20,284 nt of DNA from JAZDFH01 sp043808035. GTDB lineage: Bacteria; Patescibacteriota; Minisyncoccia; UBA6257; Colwellbacteraceae. The notes below the pieces were generated by a model, which saw only the letters and a program-made list of their open reading frames with translations, ran no database searches and was not told the DNA's origin. Shown in pieces: positions 12,996-20,144 of the stretch. Each line of letters begins with the position of its first letter. Positions within the stretch are counted from its first letter, which is position 1. The stretch is from the NCBI GenBank assembly GCA_043808035.1, contig JAZDFH010000070.1, positions 1 through 20,284 on the forward strand. Reading direction: 5' to 3'. The translations under genes and the position numbers were made by a program.

Positions 12996-14708
12996 ATGAC
13001 CGTTCATGAATTACAAACGGCATTAAAAAATTCTCAAACACTTGTTGCAAAAGCGTCTGCTTTTGCAGAACGAGCACACAACGGGCAAGAACGCAAATCA
13101 GGTGAACCGTATTTTATTCATTGTCTGGAAACAGCTAAAAATCTTGCATCATGGAATTTGGATGAAATAACTATTGCAGCTGGATTACTACATGATGTTG
13201 CAGAAGATACGAAATATACTTTGCAAGATATCGAAAACGAGTTTGGAAAAGAAATCGCCTTTCTTGTTGATGGTGTAACAAAGTTGGGACGGGTAAAATA
13301 TCGAGGGAAAAAAGAACAGGCAGACAACTTGCGAAAATTTATATTGGCTATGGCCGAAGATCTACGTGTTGTGTTTATTAAACTTGCAGATCGGCTACAT
13401 AATATAAAAACTCTCGGAGCTCTTCCACCACATAAACAAAAACGCATTGCGCGGGAGACATCTGAAATCTATGCCACCCTCGCCTACCGCCTCGGAATGC
13501 AAAAACTGAGCGGAGAGCTACAAGACTTCTCATTTCCATATGTCCACCCTGAAGAATATAAATGGCTTTTAAAAAACGTCAAGGATCGTTACGAAGAGCG
13601 AGAAAAATATCTACAAAAAATTGCGCCTCTTGTTAAAAAAACTCTTTTTGAAGGAAATATTAATCCATTATCAATCGACTTTCGTGCAAAACGATATGCC
13701 AGTCTTTATCACAAACTATTGCATTACGACATGGACATCGACAAAATTTATGATCTTGTCGCATTTCGCATAGTTCTCAAAACAGTCGAAGACTGTTACG
13801 CAGCGCTCGGTATTATCCATAAATTATGGACTCCTCTCCCCGGACGTATTAAAGACTATATTGCAATGCCAAAACCAAACGGCTATCGCAGTCTACACAC
13901 AACCATTCTGTGCATCGACCATAAAATTGTAGAATTTCAAATAAGAACAAAAGAGATGCACGATGAAGCAGAAAACGGCATCGCCGCCCATTGGGCATAC
14001 AAAAAAGCAAATAAGAAGAATGACAATAAAAAAATCGTTCAACAAGCTGACTCAACCGAAGTCATGTGGATTGAACAACTTCGATCGTGGCAGAAACAGT
14101 TTACCGATCCGGAAGAATTCATCGATTCTCTTAAAATTGATTTTTTTCGCGACCGTATTTTTGCCATTACACCCGATGGCGAAGTAATCGATCTTCCAAA
14201 AGATGCAACACCTGTAGATTTTGCGTATCAAATCCACAGCGAAATCGGTGATCAATGTGTTGGCGCAAGAGTCAATGGTAAAATTGTTCCTCTTGATTTT
14301 ATATTGACCTCAAACGACATTGTAGAAATCATTACACAAAAAAATAAAAAACCTTCACAATCATGGCTTGAATTCGCTGTCACTGCCAGCGCGAAACAAC
14401 ATATCAGAAGTGCGCTAAAAAAAACACATGGGAAACATGCAAGCTTATTGGGAGAACGCTCGAAACAAGTAGAATTCAATATCGTCGCATACGACAAAAT
14501 CGGCGTTTTAAAAGATATTTCAACCATTATCACCAGACTTCACGTAAATATGGTCAACGTCAATTCAAATCTATCTCCTCGTCAAGGAACACATTTCCAC
14601 GTTATCCGTGTTACATGTGATACGAATGATAAAACAAAAGTTTGGAAAATCATGCTCAAGTTAAAAGCTCTCCCTGCAATCAAAGAAATTAATTATCGGT
14701 TTGTTTAA
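12996..14708 (+). CDS. rel: (p)ppGpp synthetase/hydrolase, Rel/SpoT family
   Basis: Makes and degrades the alarmone (p)ppGpp. Order of domains in 570 aa: HD hydrolase (about 20-160), synthetase (about 215-340), TGS (about 385-450) and a short ACT-like domain at the C-terminus (about 495-570). Hydrolase residues look intact: Arg33, His42, HDVAEDT with His66, Asp67, Glu70 and Asp71, and KLADRLHNIKTL. The synthetase has DLVAFRIV, KPNGYRSLHTT and FQIRTKEMHDEAENGIAAHW. It is shorter than the usual 700-750 aa; the zinc-finger/conserved-Cys region between TGS and ACT is reduced or missing. The usual HP after the first metal His is HC (Cys43). It is probably bifunctional. The gene stands alone, divergent from the small membrane protein-proS operon and convergent with parB. 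Confidence 0.95.
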   Translation: MTVHELQTALKNSQTLVAKASAFAERAHNGQERKSGEPYFIHCLETAKNLASWNLDEITIAAGLLHDVAEDTKYTLQDIENEFGKEIAFLVDGVTKLGRVKYRGKKEQADNLRKFILAMAEDLRVVFIKLADRLHNIKTLGALPPHKQKRIARETSEIYATLAYRLGMQKLSGELQDFSFPYVHPEEYKWLLKNVKDRYEEREKYLQKIAPLVKKTLFEGNINPLSIDFRAKRYASLYHKLLHYDMDIDKIYDLVAFRIVLKTVEDCYAALGIIHKLWTPLPGRIKDYIAMPKPNGYRSLHTTILCIDHKIVEFQIRTKEMHDEAENGIAAHWAYKKANKKNDNKKIVQQADSTEVMWIEQLRSWQKQFTDPEEFIDSLKIDFFRDRIFAITPDGEVIDLPKDATPVDFAYQIHSEIGDQCVGARVNGKIVPLDFILTSNDIVEIITQKNKKPSQSWLEFAVTASAKQHIRSALKKTHGKHASLLGERSKQVEFNIVAYDKIGVLKDISTIITRLHVNMVNVNSNLSPRQGTHFHVIRVTCDTNDKTKVWKIMLKLKALPAIKEINYRFV

Positions 14709-14733
14709 AAAAAGAACTCCTCGTGTCTTTTTT
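14708..14733. terminator. Possible bidirectional terminator between rel and parB
   Basis: AAAAAAGA and TCTTTTTT form an 8-bp A/U-rich stem around a short loop, with AC/GT partly extending it. It lies in the 29-nt space between convergent stops and has T-runs on both strands. The stem is weak. Confidence 0.4.
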
Positions 14734-14737
14734 ATAT

Positions 14738-15733
14738 TTACTCCTCCATTTGTTTGAATAATTTTTGGAGAAGATTCTTGAACTCTTCAGAAGAATAAAA
14801 ATTAATCGTAATTCGACCACTTTTCCCTGTCGAGGTTACAATATCAACTTTAGTACCAAGAAATTCTTCCAATTTTTCCTTCAACGCAAGTGCTTCCGGA
14901 GAAACTTTTACTGATGCAGCCACTTTTTCTTTCTGCTCTCCCAATCCTCCATCAGTTTCCAGCTTGATACGAGAACGAATCTCCCGAACACTCAAATTAC
15001 TTTTTATAATATCATTGAACAATCTTCTTTGATCACTGATATTATTAATGGACAATAATAATCGAGCTTGACTTTCATTTAATTTTCCTTCACCTATAGC
15101 ACCCTGAATCTCAGACGGAAGGTTCAGGAGTCTTAATGTGTTTGCGACAACCTCACGACTCTTTCCAAGCCGTACTGCAATTTCACGCTGCGTAAAATTA
15201 AATTCGTCTTGTAGCTGTGCAAACGCCCGAGCCATCTCAATGGAGTTAAGATCTTCACGCTGAATATTTTCCAGCACTGCAAGTTCCAGTCTCTCACGAG
15301 GCTGCGTCATTCGTCTGACGATAGCAGGTACTGTTCGTAATCCCGCAATCTTAGACGCCCGAAGACGCCGTTCTCCCGCAATAAGTTCATATTCAACACG
15401 CGTCCCACCATCAGTTTCTTGTTCTATTTTCGAGACGACAAGCGGTTGCAAAACACCGAACTCACGAATAGAAGCAGCAAGTTCATTCAATGCCCGTTCG
15501 TCAAAATTTTTTCTCGGCTGATTAGGATTTGGGAGAATTTGATCTATCTCTATATGGAATATCGCATTCTCAATCTTAGCCCGTTTTGCAGCCCGTATAT
15601 CATCAGAAAAAAACTTCTCCGCAATAGCAATATGCTGTTCTTCTTGTGGCTCAACAAATGGAAACTTTTCCATTTTTTGTTCTTCGCGTTCCCTTCGCGG
15701 CGTAATTAACGACTCTAATCCTTTACCTAGCAT
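14738..15733 (-). CDS. parB: Chromosome-partitioning protein ParB
   Basis: CTP-dependent DNA clamp that loads at parS sites and works with ParA to segregate the chromosome origin. The 331 aa begin with the chromosomal signature GKGLESLI (3-10), a ParA-interacting tail. Then come NPNQPR (69-74), the CTP-binding GERRLRA (120-126) and ENIQRE (155-160), a helix-turn-helix around 181-203 (TQREIAVRLGKSREVVANTLRLL), and a C-terminal dimer domain (about 270-331). The start ATG at 15733 lies inside the end of parA (11-nt overlap), so the two are translationally coupled. A variable linker of about 45 residues precedes the nuclease-like domain. Confidence 0.96.
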   Translation of the reverse strand: MLGKGLESLITPRREREEQKMEKFPFVEPQEEQHIAIAEKFFSDDIRAAKRAKIENAIFHIEIDQILPNPNQPRKNFDERALNELAASIREFGVLQPLVVSKIEQETDGGTRVEYELIAGERRLRASKIAGLRTVPAIVRRMTQPRERLELAVLENIQREDLNSIEMARAFAQLQDEFNFTQREIAVRLGKSREVVANTLRLLNLPSEIQGAIGEGKLNESQARLLLSINNISDQRRLFNDIIKSNLSVREIRSRIKLETDGGLGEQKEKVAASVKVSPEALALKEKLEEFLGTKVDIVTSTGKSGRITINFYSSEEFKNLLQKLFKQMEE

Positions 15734-16613
15734 CGTTGTTCATAATTATATTTTTTTCGTCGTCCTGTGGTGGTTCGTCCTCCCCATTTGACGCATGTGG
15801 GACCACAACATTAAAATTACCAAATTTTTTATGCTGTTCCTGTGGTTTATAGTGTTCCTCCATTTTAATCACTTCATTAGCAAGACGTCTATACGCAAGT
15901 GCTCCTGCAGATTTTGGGCTATATGTTAAAATTGTCTTGCCAAAACTTGGAGCCTCTGCGAGTGCGACATTACGCGGTATTTCGACATCGAATACACGAT
16001 GAGGAAAATGTTCCCTTAGATTCTTCGCAACATCACGTGAGAGCCGTTCCCTTTTATCATACAACGTAATAACCGCACCTGATACCTTCAACGGATGCCG
16101 AAGATTATCATTAATGAGTGTAATCGTCTCAAGTAACTGACTCAACCCCTCTAAACCATAATATTCAGCCTGTACCGGAATTAGTACTTCATCTGAAGCA
16201 ATCAATCCATTTAGAGTTAATAAACTCAAGGAAGGAGGTAAATCAATTAAAATATAATCATAACGATGCCGTATACGATTCAAAAACTTCCGAAGATAAT
16301 ATTCCCGCTCAGGTAGTTCAACCAACTCTATAAGTGCACCTGCTAATTCTTGTGATGAAGGAATAAATTCATAATTAAGAAGTGCTGTAGAACGAATCAA
16401 TTCATCATGATGGGTGCCTCCAATAATACCATGATAAATATTACGTTTAAATTTTGCAGCATTTGAGAGTGCAGACGTTGCGTTACCTTGCGGGTCAAAA
16501 TCAACCAAGAGTACCGAACGACCCGCAACAGACAAAAATGCGCCCATATTCACCGCTGTTGTCGTTTTCCCTACACCACCCTTTGCATTACAGATTGAGA
16601 TGATTCTTGCCAT
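15723..16613 (-). CDS. parA: Chromosome-partitioning ATPase ParA/Soj
   Basis: Deviant-Walker ATPase that binds DNA without sequence preference when ATP-bound and positions ParB-parS complexes. From the ATG at 16613 the protein has 296 aa: deviant Walker A KGGVGKTT (11-18), Walker A' LLVDFDPQGNATSAL, Walker B-like YILIDLPPSLSLLTLNGL, and PVQAEYYGLEGLSQLLETI. A charged tail of about 40 residues (from EHYKPQEQ) extends past the family core. The frame stays open upstream into a transposase fragment (to 16919), but MARIISICNAKGG is where the family begins. A promoter, TTGCGA-17 nt-TACAAT, sits just before this ATG. Start choice is therefore well supported. Coupled to parB downstream. Confidence 0.95.
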   Translation of the reverse strand: MARIISICNAKGGVGKTTTAVNMGAFLSVAGRSVLLVDFDPQGNATSALSNAAKFKRNIYHGIIGGTHHDELIRSTALLNYEFIPSSQELAGALIELVELPEREYYLRKFLNRIRHRYDYILIDLPPSLSLLTLNGLIASDEVLIPVQAEYYGLEGLSQLLETITLINDNLRHPLKVSGAVITLYDKRERLSRDVAKNLREHFPHRVFDVEIPRNVALAEAPSFGKTILTYSPKSAGALAYRRLANEVIKMEEHYKPQEQHKKFGNFNVVVPHASNGEDEPPQDDEKNIIMNNDAR

Positions 16614-16624
16614 ATGTCTTATTG

Positions 16625-16653
16625 ATTGTAACGAAAAAAACTCTCCTTCGCAA
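16625..16653 (-). promoter_or_regulatory. parA-parB promoter
   Basis: The minus strand has TTGCGA (16648-16653), a 17-nt spacer, and TACAAT (16625-16630). The -10 ends 11 nt before the parA ATG, so the predicted leader is only a few bases. It lies just past the end of the transposase-like sequence. Confidence 0.6.
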
Positions 16654-16919
16654 TTAATTGTACTCGTCCATAACATATGGCAGTCCTGGATTGGTAATGT
16701 AGAGACATAATAGCGCAACGGGGACAAATAGTCCAAGGAGGCATGAGGAGGTTCCGTATTGTACCAAAGAAGATAGTCAATAAGCTTCTCGTTGAACGCA
16801 GTACTATCATCGCGCATCAATGCGCGATGATATACAAGGAACTCTTCCGAGAGAGTACGATTGAAACGTTCAATGAATGTATTAATTTTTTGTAGAATCT
16901 TGCGAAGATATAAATACTT
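16653..16919 (-). pseudogene. C-terminal fragment of a DDE (integrase-core) transposase
   Basis: This 89-codon stretch reads KINTFIERFNRTLSEEF, then WYNTEPPHASLDYLSPLRYY, ending MLWTSTIN. It matches the last part of integrase-core transposases (IS481/IS3-like): the third catalytic residue, Glu in IERFNRT, followed by the YN-x-x-PH-x-SL-x-x-x-SP motif. The two catalytic Asp and everything N-terminal are missing; an in-frame TAG (16920-16922) closes it upstream. The stop expected at its end is also gone, so the frame runs on into parA. No start codon or ribosome site supports expression. It fills most of the 340-nt space between parA and the tRNA gene and is a mobile-element relic. Confidence 0.8.
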
Positions 16920-16938
16920 CTATACACTTAAGGTCAGT

Positions 16939-16944
16939 TATAAT
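16939..16944 (+). promoter_or_regulatory. -10 element of the tRNA-Leu gene
   Basis: Perfect TATAAT, 9 nt before the first base of the tRNA. No strong -35; the upstream DNA is transposase remnant. Confidence 0.5.
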
Positions 16945-16953
16945 ACATAACTT

Positions 16954-17036
16954 GCCGCGGTGGCGGAATGGCAGACGCGAAGGACTCAAAATCCTTTGTC
17001 CGCAAGGGCTTGTGGGTTCGACTCCCACCCGCGGCA
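16954..17036 (+). tRNA. tRNA-Leu (anticodon CAA)
   Basis: An 83-nt class II tRNA reading UUG codons. The acceptor stem pairs GCCGCGG (16954-16960) with CCGCGGC (17029-17035), followed by discriminator A. The anticodon stem AAGGA/TCCTT encloses CTCAAAA, placing CAA at 16987-16989. The long variable arm (TGTCCGCAAGGGCTT) is typical of tRNA-Leu, and GTGGGTTCGACTCCCAC is the T arm. CCA is not encoded, so it must be added by the CCA enzyme. Confidence 0.95.
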
Positions 17037-17101
17037 CAAAAAAAGACACATACATAAGGGATATAATTTATCAGAAACGAAATTCGATGAACGAAGGAAT
17101 T

Positions 17102-17142
17102 ATAAAATAAAGAGCTGTCGTCACGACAGCTCTTTATTTTAT
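17102..17142. terminator. Strong hairpin terminator between tRNA-Leu and the TSP3 gene
   Basis: A 19-bp perfect inverted repeat with a 3-nt loop; the core is AAAGAGCTGTCG and CGACAGCTCTTT. T-rich flanks on both strands allow it to stop the minus-strand operon (it starts 5 nt past that gene's stop) and transcripts leaving the tRNA on the plus strand. Confidence 0.85.
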
Positions 17143-17147
17143 CTTGC

Positions 17148-18323
17148 TTATTTCTTAAACCCGCTCATTTCTTTCGACTTCCTCATGGTAACGATAAACA
17201 AACCTCCGATGATGACGGCACCTCCTATCATACCCGCCCATGGAAGCCATGGTAACTTCTCGGTGAGACGGCTTTCATCTTTATCACATTCATCACCAAA
17301 TCCATCGCCATCCGTATCCTTTTGTGTCCAATTCGGATGATCTGGACAATTATCTTTGATGTTAATAATACCATCCTTATCAAAATCATCACATGCATCA
17401 CCGCGGTGATTTTCATCTATGTCTTCCTGCTTTGGATTGACACTGCGTACACAATTATCAAAAATATCAGCAATGCCGTCACCATCACTATCAGAAGGAA
17501 TATAATCCGGATTTTTAACAAATGCTGCCGTAGCAACACGCTTTACATCTTCAGAAGTACGAAGATTTCCCGCTTCACCTGTCTCAACTGTAATAGAGCT
17601 GTCGGGATCGCCGTAAATAAAATATGTGTTCCCTGGGCGAGCTAAAAATCGAATCCCTGTTTCTCCCTCCGATTGTGGATCTTCCTGGACAAGACTCATT
17701 TCCTCTATAAGCAACGGTTGCGTATACCACAGACGAATATGCCACGATTTCCCCTGTGCCTTTGGGAAACGTACGATACTACCCTTCGGTGCTATTTTAG
17801 CAAGGGCAATCTTCGATGCCTCCATATCATCCACGGAAATTTCTATCTTGGTCGGCAAAGACACAAACGGAGATAGCTCAAAACGCACTCCCGAAGCAGA
17901 AACCGTTTCATTCGCAGTTAATATTATTTCCACCATATTTTCTTCCTCGGTAGAGAGAGAAAATTCAACAACACTTTCTTCTCTCCCATCAACAAGAGTA
18001 GATGCATCCTTTATTTCCCCTTCTACCAATGTCGATGCACTTATTGGTACTTCCTTACTTTTTCGAGAGTCAAACCAATACCACGCTTGAAATGATCCAC
18101 TCTCTCGTTCAAAAACAGCAAACTCTCTATGAATTAATGTTGTGGAATCAACTGGCACCTCCAAAACCGTAGGCACCGATATATCCTCGGCAACTATAGT
18201 AGTAAGAACCCTAAAAGATGGAATCACCGTCTCTGCGGCTTTCGCTGACAAAACAAGTCCATATCCGCCCAATAAACAAAAAAATGTAGCACAAAATATA
18301 ATTAATTTCTTATATGATTTCAT
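17148..18323 (-). CDS. Secreted, membrane-anchored protein with thrombospondin type 3 (Ca2+-binding) repeats
   Basis: A 391-aa exported protein. A Sec signal peptide (MKSYKKLIIFCATFFCLLGG and on) ends at AKA-A near residue 29. Residues 30-275 form a beta-rich extracellular region I do not recognise. TSP3-like repeats follow (about 277-350) with Asp-rich calcium loops: DSDGDGIADIFDNC, DFDKDGIINIKDNC and DTDGDGFGDECD. A C-terminal helix (about 361-380) and the basic tail MRKSKEMSGFKK anchor it in the membrane with the bulk outside. Its ATG overlaps the DUF2339 stop as ATGA, so the two are translationally coupled and may act together. A DUF3999-like role is possible from context but not shown by motifs. 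Confidence 0.88.
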   Translation of the reverse strand: MKSYKKLIIFCATFFCLLGGYGLVLSAKAAETVIPSFRVLTTIVAEDISVPTVLEVPVDSTTLIHREFAVFERESGSFQAWYWFDSRKSKEVPISASTLVEGEIKDASTLVDGREESVVEFSLSTEEENMVEIILTANETVSASGVRFELSPFVSLPTKIEISVDDMEASKIALAKIAPKGSIVRFPKAQGKSWHIRLWYTQPLLIEEMSLVQEDPQSEGETGIRFLARPGNTYFIYGDPDSSITVETGEAGNLRTSEDVKRVATAAFVKNPDYIPSDSDGDGIADIFDNCVRSVNPKQEDIDENHRGDACDDFDKDGIINIKDNCPDHPNWTQKDTDGDGFGDECDKDESRLTEKLPWLPWAGMIGGAVIIGGLFIVTMRKSKEMSGFKK

Positions 18324-20050
18324 GATATGATTATAGTATCTTCCTTCTTGTTCTCTTTCCGTAAAAAAATCGTACTAATCAAAAGTGATCCAATTAAAAG
18401 GAAAGTAAAAACTTTTCCGACCAAGTCCATATGCCAAATCTCAATGAATAAAAGATCAAGCACAACAAATCCGAATAATACTTCTCCTTCAAATTGAACT
18501 CCTCGTAACTTTTTGTTGATCCCCATAAAATAAAACACTATACCGAACACTGTATAGATAATGAGTGTAATCATACGAGCAGTCGTGTCATTTATAAGTA
18601 CAGCGTGAATACTAAGCCACATCAGAATAAATACATAGATACTCCCCAGTCCGAAAAAGGGACGTACTACCCATAATGAGAGAGACTGATCAAAACGCTT
18701 TCGAGCACTATTAAAAAAGAACGCGAGTAGAAGCAATGTCAGAGCTAAAGTAAAAAGCACAAAAAAATCATCATGGAATATTCCATGCACCCATTCATAT
18801 GAGAAAATACTTCCTATAGAAGATAAAACTGAAACTCCCAACAACAATCCCGTATAAGCGCCTAAACGATAGTTATCTAATACAACATATGCAGTTACAA
18901 GAGCTATAAGTCCAACCTCGACAGTATAAGCGATAATAAATGCAGGTCCTGAAAGCTCAAAGGCAGTCGCAGCGATAATCATTCCTGCCGCAACAGCGGC
19001 ATACACATAAAATAAATTTCTTACTGTACTATTATGAAATAACGAAAAAGCTCCAATTGCAAAAACAAGAGCAATCCCTGTTGCAACCAAACTCTGCAGA
19101 TGATCAGGAATAACAGTTACAATCCACAATAAAATAAAAAATGCATTTATTGCCGCGGTAAAAATATCCATTATACGCCCTTCTTTTGAAAACGCCATGG
19201 TTGAAAGGCCAACCCCGTAAAAAAGCATTCCAAATAAACACGCAAATAACATAGCCATAGCCATATCAGCTTTTAGTACTCCCGCCATAAAATACGGGGT
19301 ACTATAGAAAAACGCCAAAATAAGCGATAGAAAAATAAGCACACGCCATCCCTTGACACTTGCCAACCAAATAATAGCGATAGAAATAATAAAAATGTAT
19401 GAAAATAGACCGACAAAACTCGGATGAACCGTATTAGTAAGCAACGGGGCAACACCTCCCGCAAGAAGACCAATAACCCCAAGAGAAAGGTTATTATGCT
19501 TCCAACTTGCAAATCCAACAAAAACAGCAATAAGTGCAATCATCACCAACGCAGCAGTCGGAGTAAAAAAATTATATACTTCACGTGCCGCAAAAATTGT
19601 TAATAAAAACACCCCTGCACCAAGCCCCATAAGTACCGCCCCTTGTGCTCGATATTTATTCAAACGCCGATTCCCAAAAAGTAAAATTCCTATACCTCCA
19701 GCCATACCGAATGTTATTCGACCTATTGGACCAATCCAATTATTAAGAAACGCATATGTAGTCAACCAACCAAATCCCAACAAAATAAGAATCGCTCCCA
19801 ATTTCATCGGCCAATCAACCGATAACCACCGAAAAAAGACTTCCACACTGCCTTGCTCTTGCTCCAATACACGAGTTACAGCTTCCGTAGGAGCCATTTC
19901 ACTAAGCTGCGTACTGTCCAAAACTTCTGCCGGTCTATCCTGAGGACAAAGCTGTTTTTCAAGACGTAAAATACGATCATTGAGTTGATTACATTTCCTA
20001 TAAAGGAAATAAATAAACAGACCTATAATAATACAAAGAAAAAAGTACAT
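18320..20050 (-). CDS. Polytopic membrane protein, DUF2339-like
   Basis: A 576-aa protein with about 19 hydrophobic segments. After an N-terminal helix comes a short coiled-coil stretch (YRKCNQLNDRILRLEKQL), a polar linker of about 50 residues, then VDWPMKLGAILILLGFGWLTTYAFLNNWIGP, whose pattern W-x-x-K-L-G-x-x-L-L-x-x-G and N-x-W-I-G-P is that of the DUF2339 family of predicted membrane proteins. The function of that family is not known to me. The gene heads a two-gene operon with the TSP3-repeat protein (4-nt ATGA overlap). The promoter TTGATA-17 nt-AAGAAT ends 12 nt before the ATG; no Shine-Dalgarno. The ATG at 20050 is the first in frame and leads straight into the first helix. Confidence 0.85.
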   Translation of the reverse strand: MYFFLCIIIGLFIYFLYRKCNQLNDRILRLEKQLCPQDRPAEVLDSTQLSEMAPTEAVTRVLEQEQGSVEVFFRWLSVDWPMKLGAILILLGFGWLTTYAFLNNWIGPIGRITFGMAGGIGILLFGNRRLNKYRAQGAVLMGLGAGVFLLTIFAAREVYNFFTPTAALVMIALIAVFVGFASWKHNNLSLGVIGLLAGGVAPLLTNTVHPSFVGLFSYIFIISIAIIWLASVKGWRVLIFLSLILAFFYSTPYFMAGVLKADMAMAMLFACLFGMLFYGVGLSTMAFSKEGRIMDIFTAAINAFFILLWIVTVIPDHLQSLVATGIALVFAIGAFSLFHNSTVRNLFYVYAAVAAGMIIAATAFELSGPAFIIAYTVEVGLIALVTAYVVLDNYRLGAYTGLLLGVSVLSSIGSIFSYEWVHGIFHDDFFVLFTLALTLLLLAFFFNSARKRFDQSLSLWVVRPFFGLGSIYVFILMWLSIHAVLINDTTARMITLIIYTVFGIVFYFMGINKKLRGVQFEGEVLFGFVVLDLLFIEIWHMDLVGKVFTFLLIGSLLISTIFLRKENKKEDTIIIS

Positions 20051-20062
20051 AAATTTATATAT

Positions 20063-20091
20063 ATTCTTAAAGACTATATAAATAGTATCAA
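20063..20091 (-). promoter_or_regulatory. Promoter of the DUF2339-TSP3 operon
   Basis: The minus strand has TTGATA (20086-20091, 5/6 to -35), a 17-nt spacer, and AAGAAT (20063-20068, 4/6 to -10). The -10 ends 12 nt before the ATG. The -35 touches the T-tract of the upstream terminator. Confidence 0.45.
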
Positions 20092-20115
20092 AAAAGACAT
20101 TTTTTTAAAATGTCT
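20089..20115 (-). terminator. Rho-independent terminator with no visible gene behind it
   Basis: AGACATTTT and AAAATGTCT (20095-20115) form a 9-bp stem with a 3-nt loop. Read on the minus strand it is followed by TTTTTT. The gene it would serve should lie to the right on the minus strand, where instead an IS-like end begins. Confidence 0.6.
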
Positions 20116-20144
20116 CCTGTTATCTTAAATATTTATATCTTCAA

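Noticed and set aside
16614..16820. ParA with a 69-residue N-terminal extension as a true fusion protein
   Set aside because: The extension is the tail of a transposase, starts at a TTG, and a promoter lies between it and the ParA domain.
16960..17340. Plus-strand frame starting MAEWQTRRTQN across the tRNA
   Set aside because: It begins inside tRNA-Leu, whose fold and anticodon are clear; such MAEWQT frames are well-known artefacts of tRNA sequence. Its latter half is antisense to the TSP3 gene.
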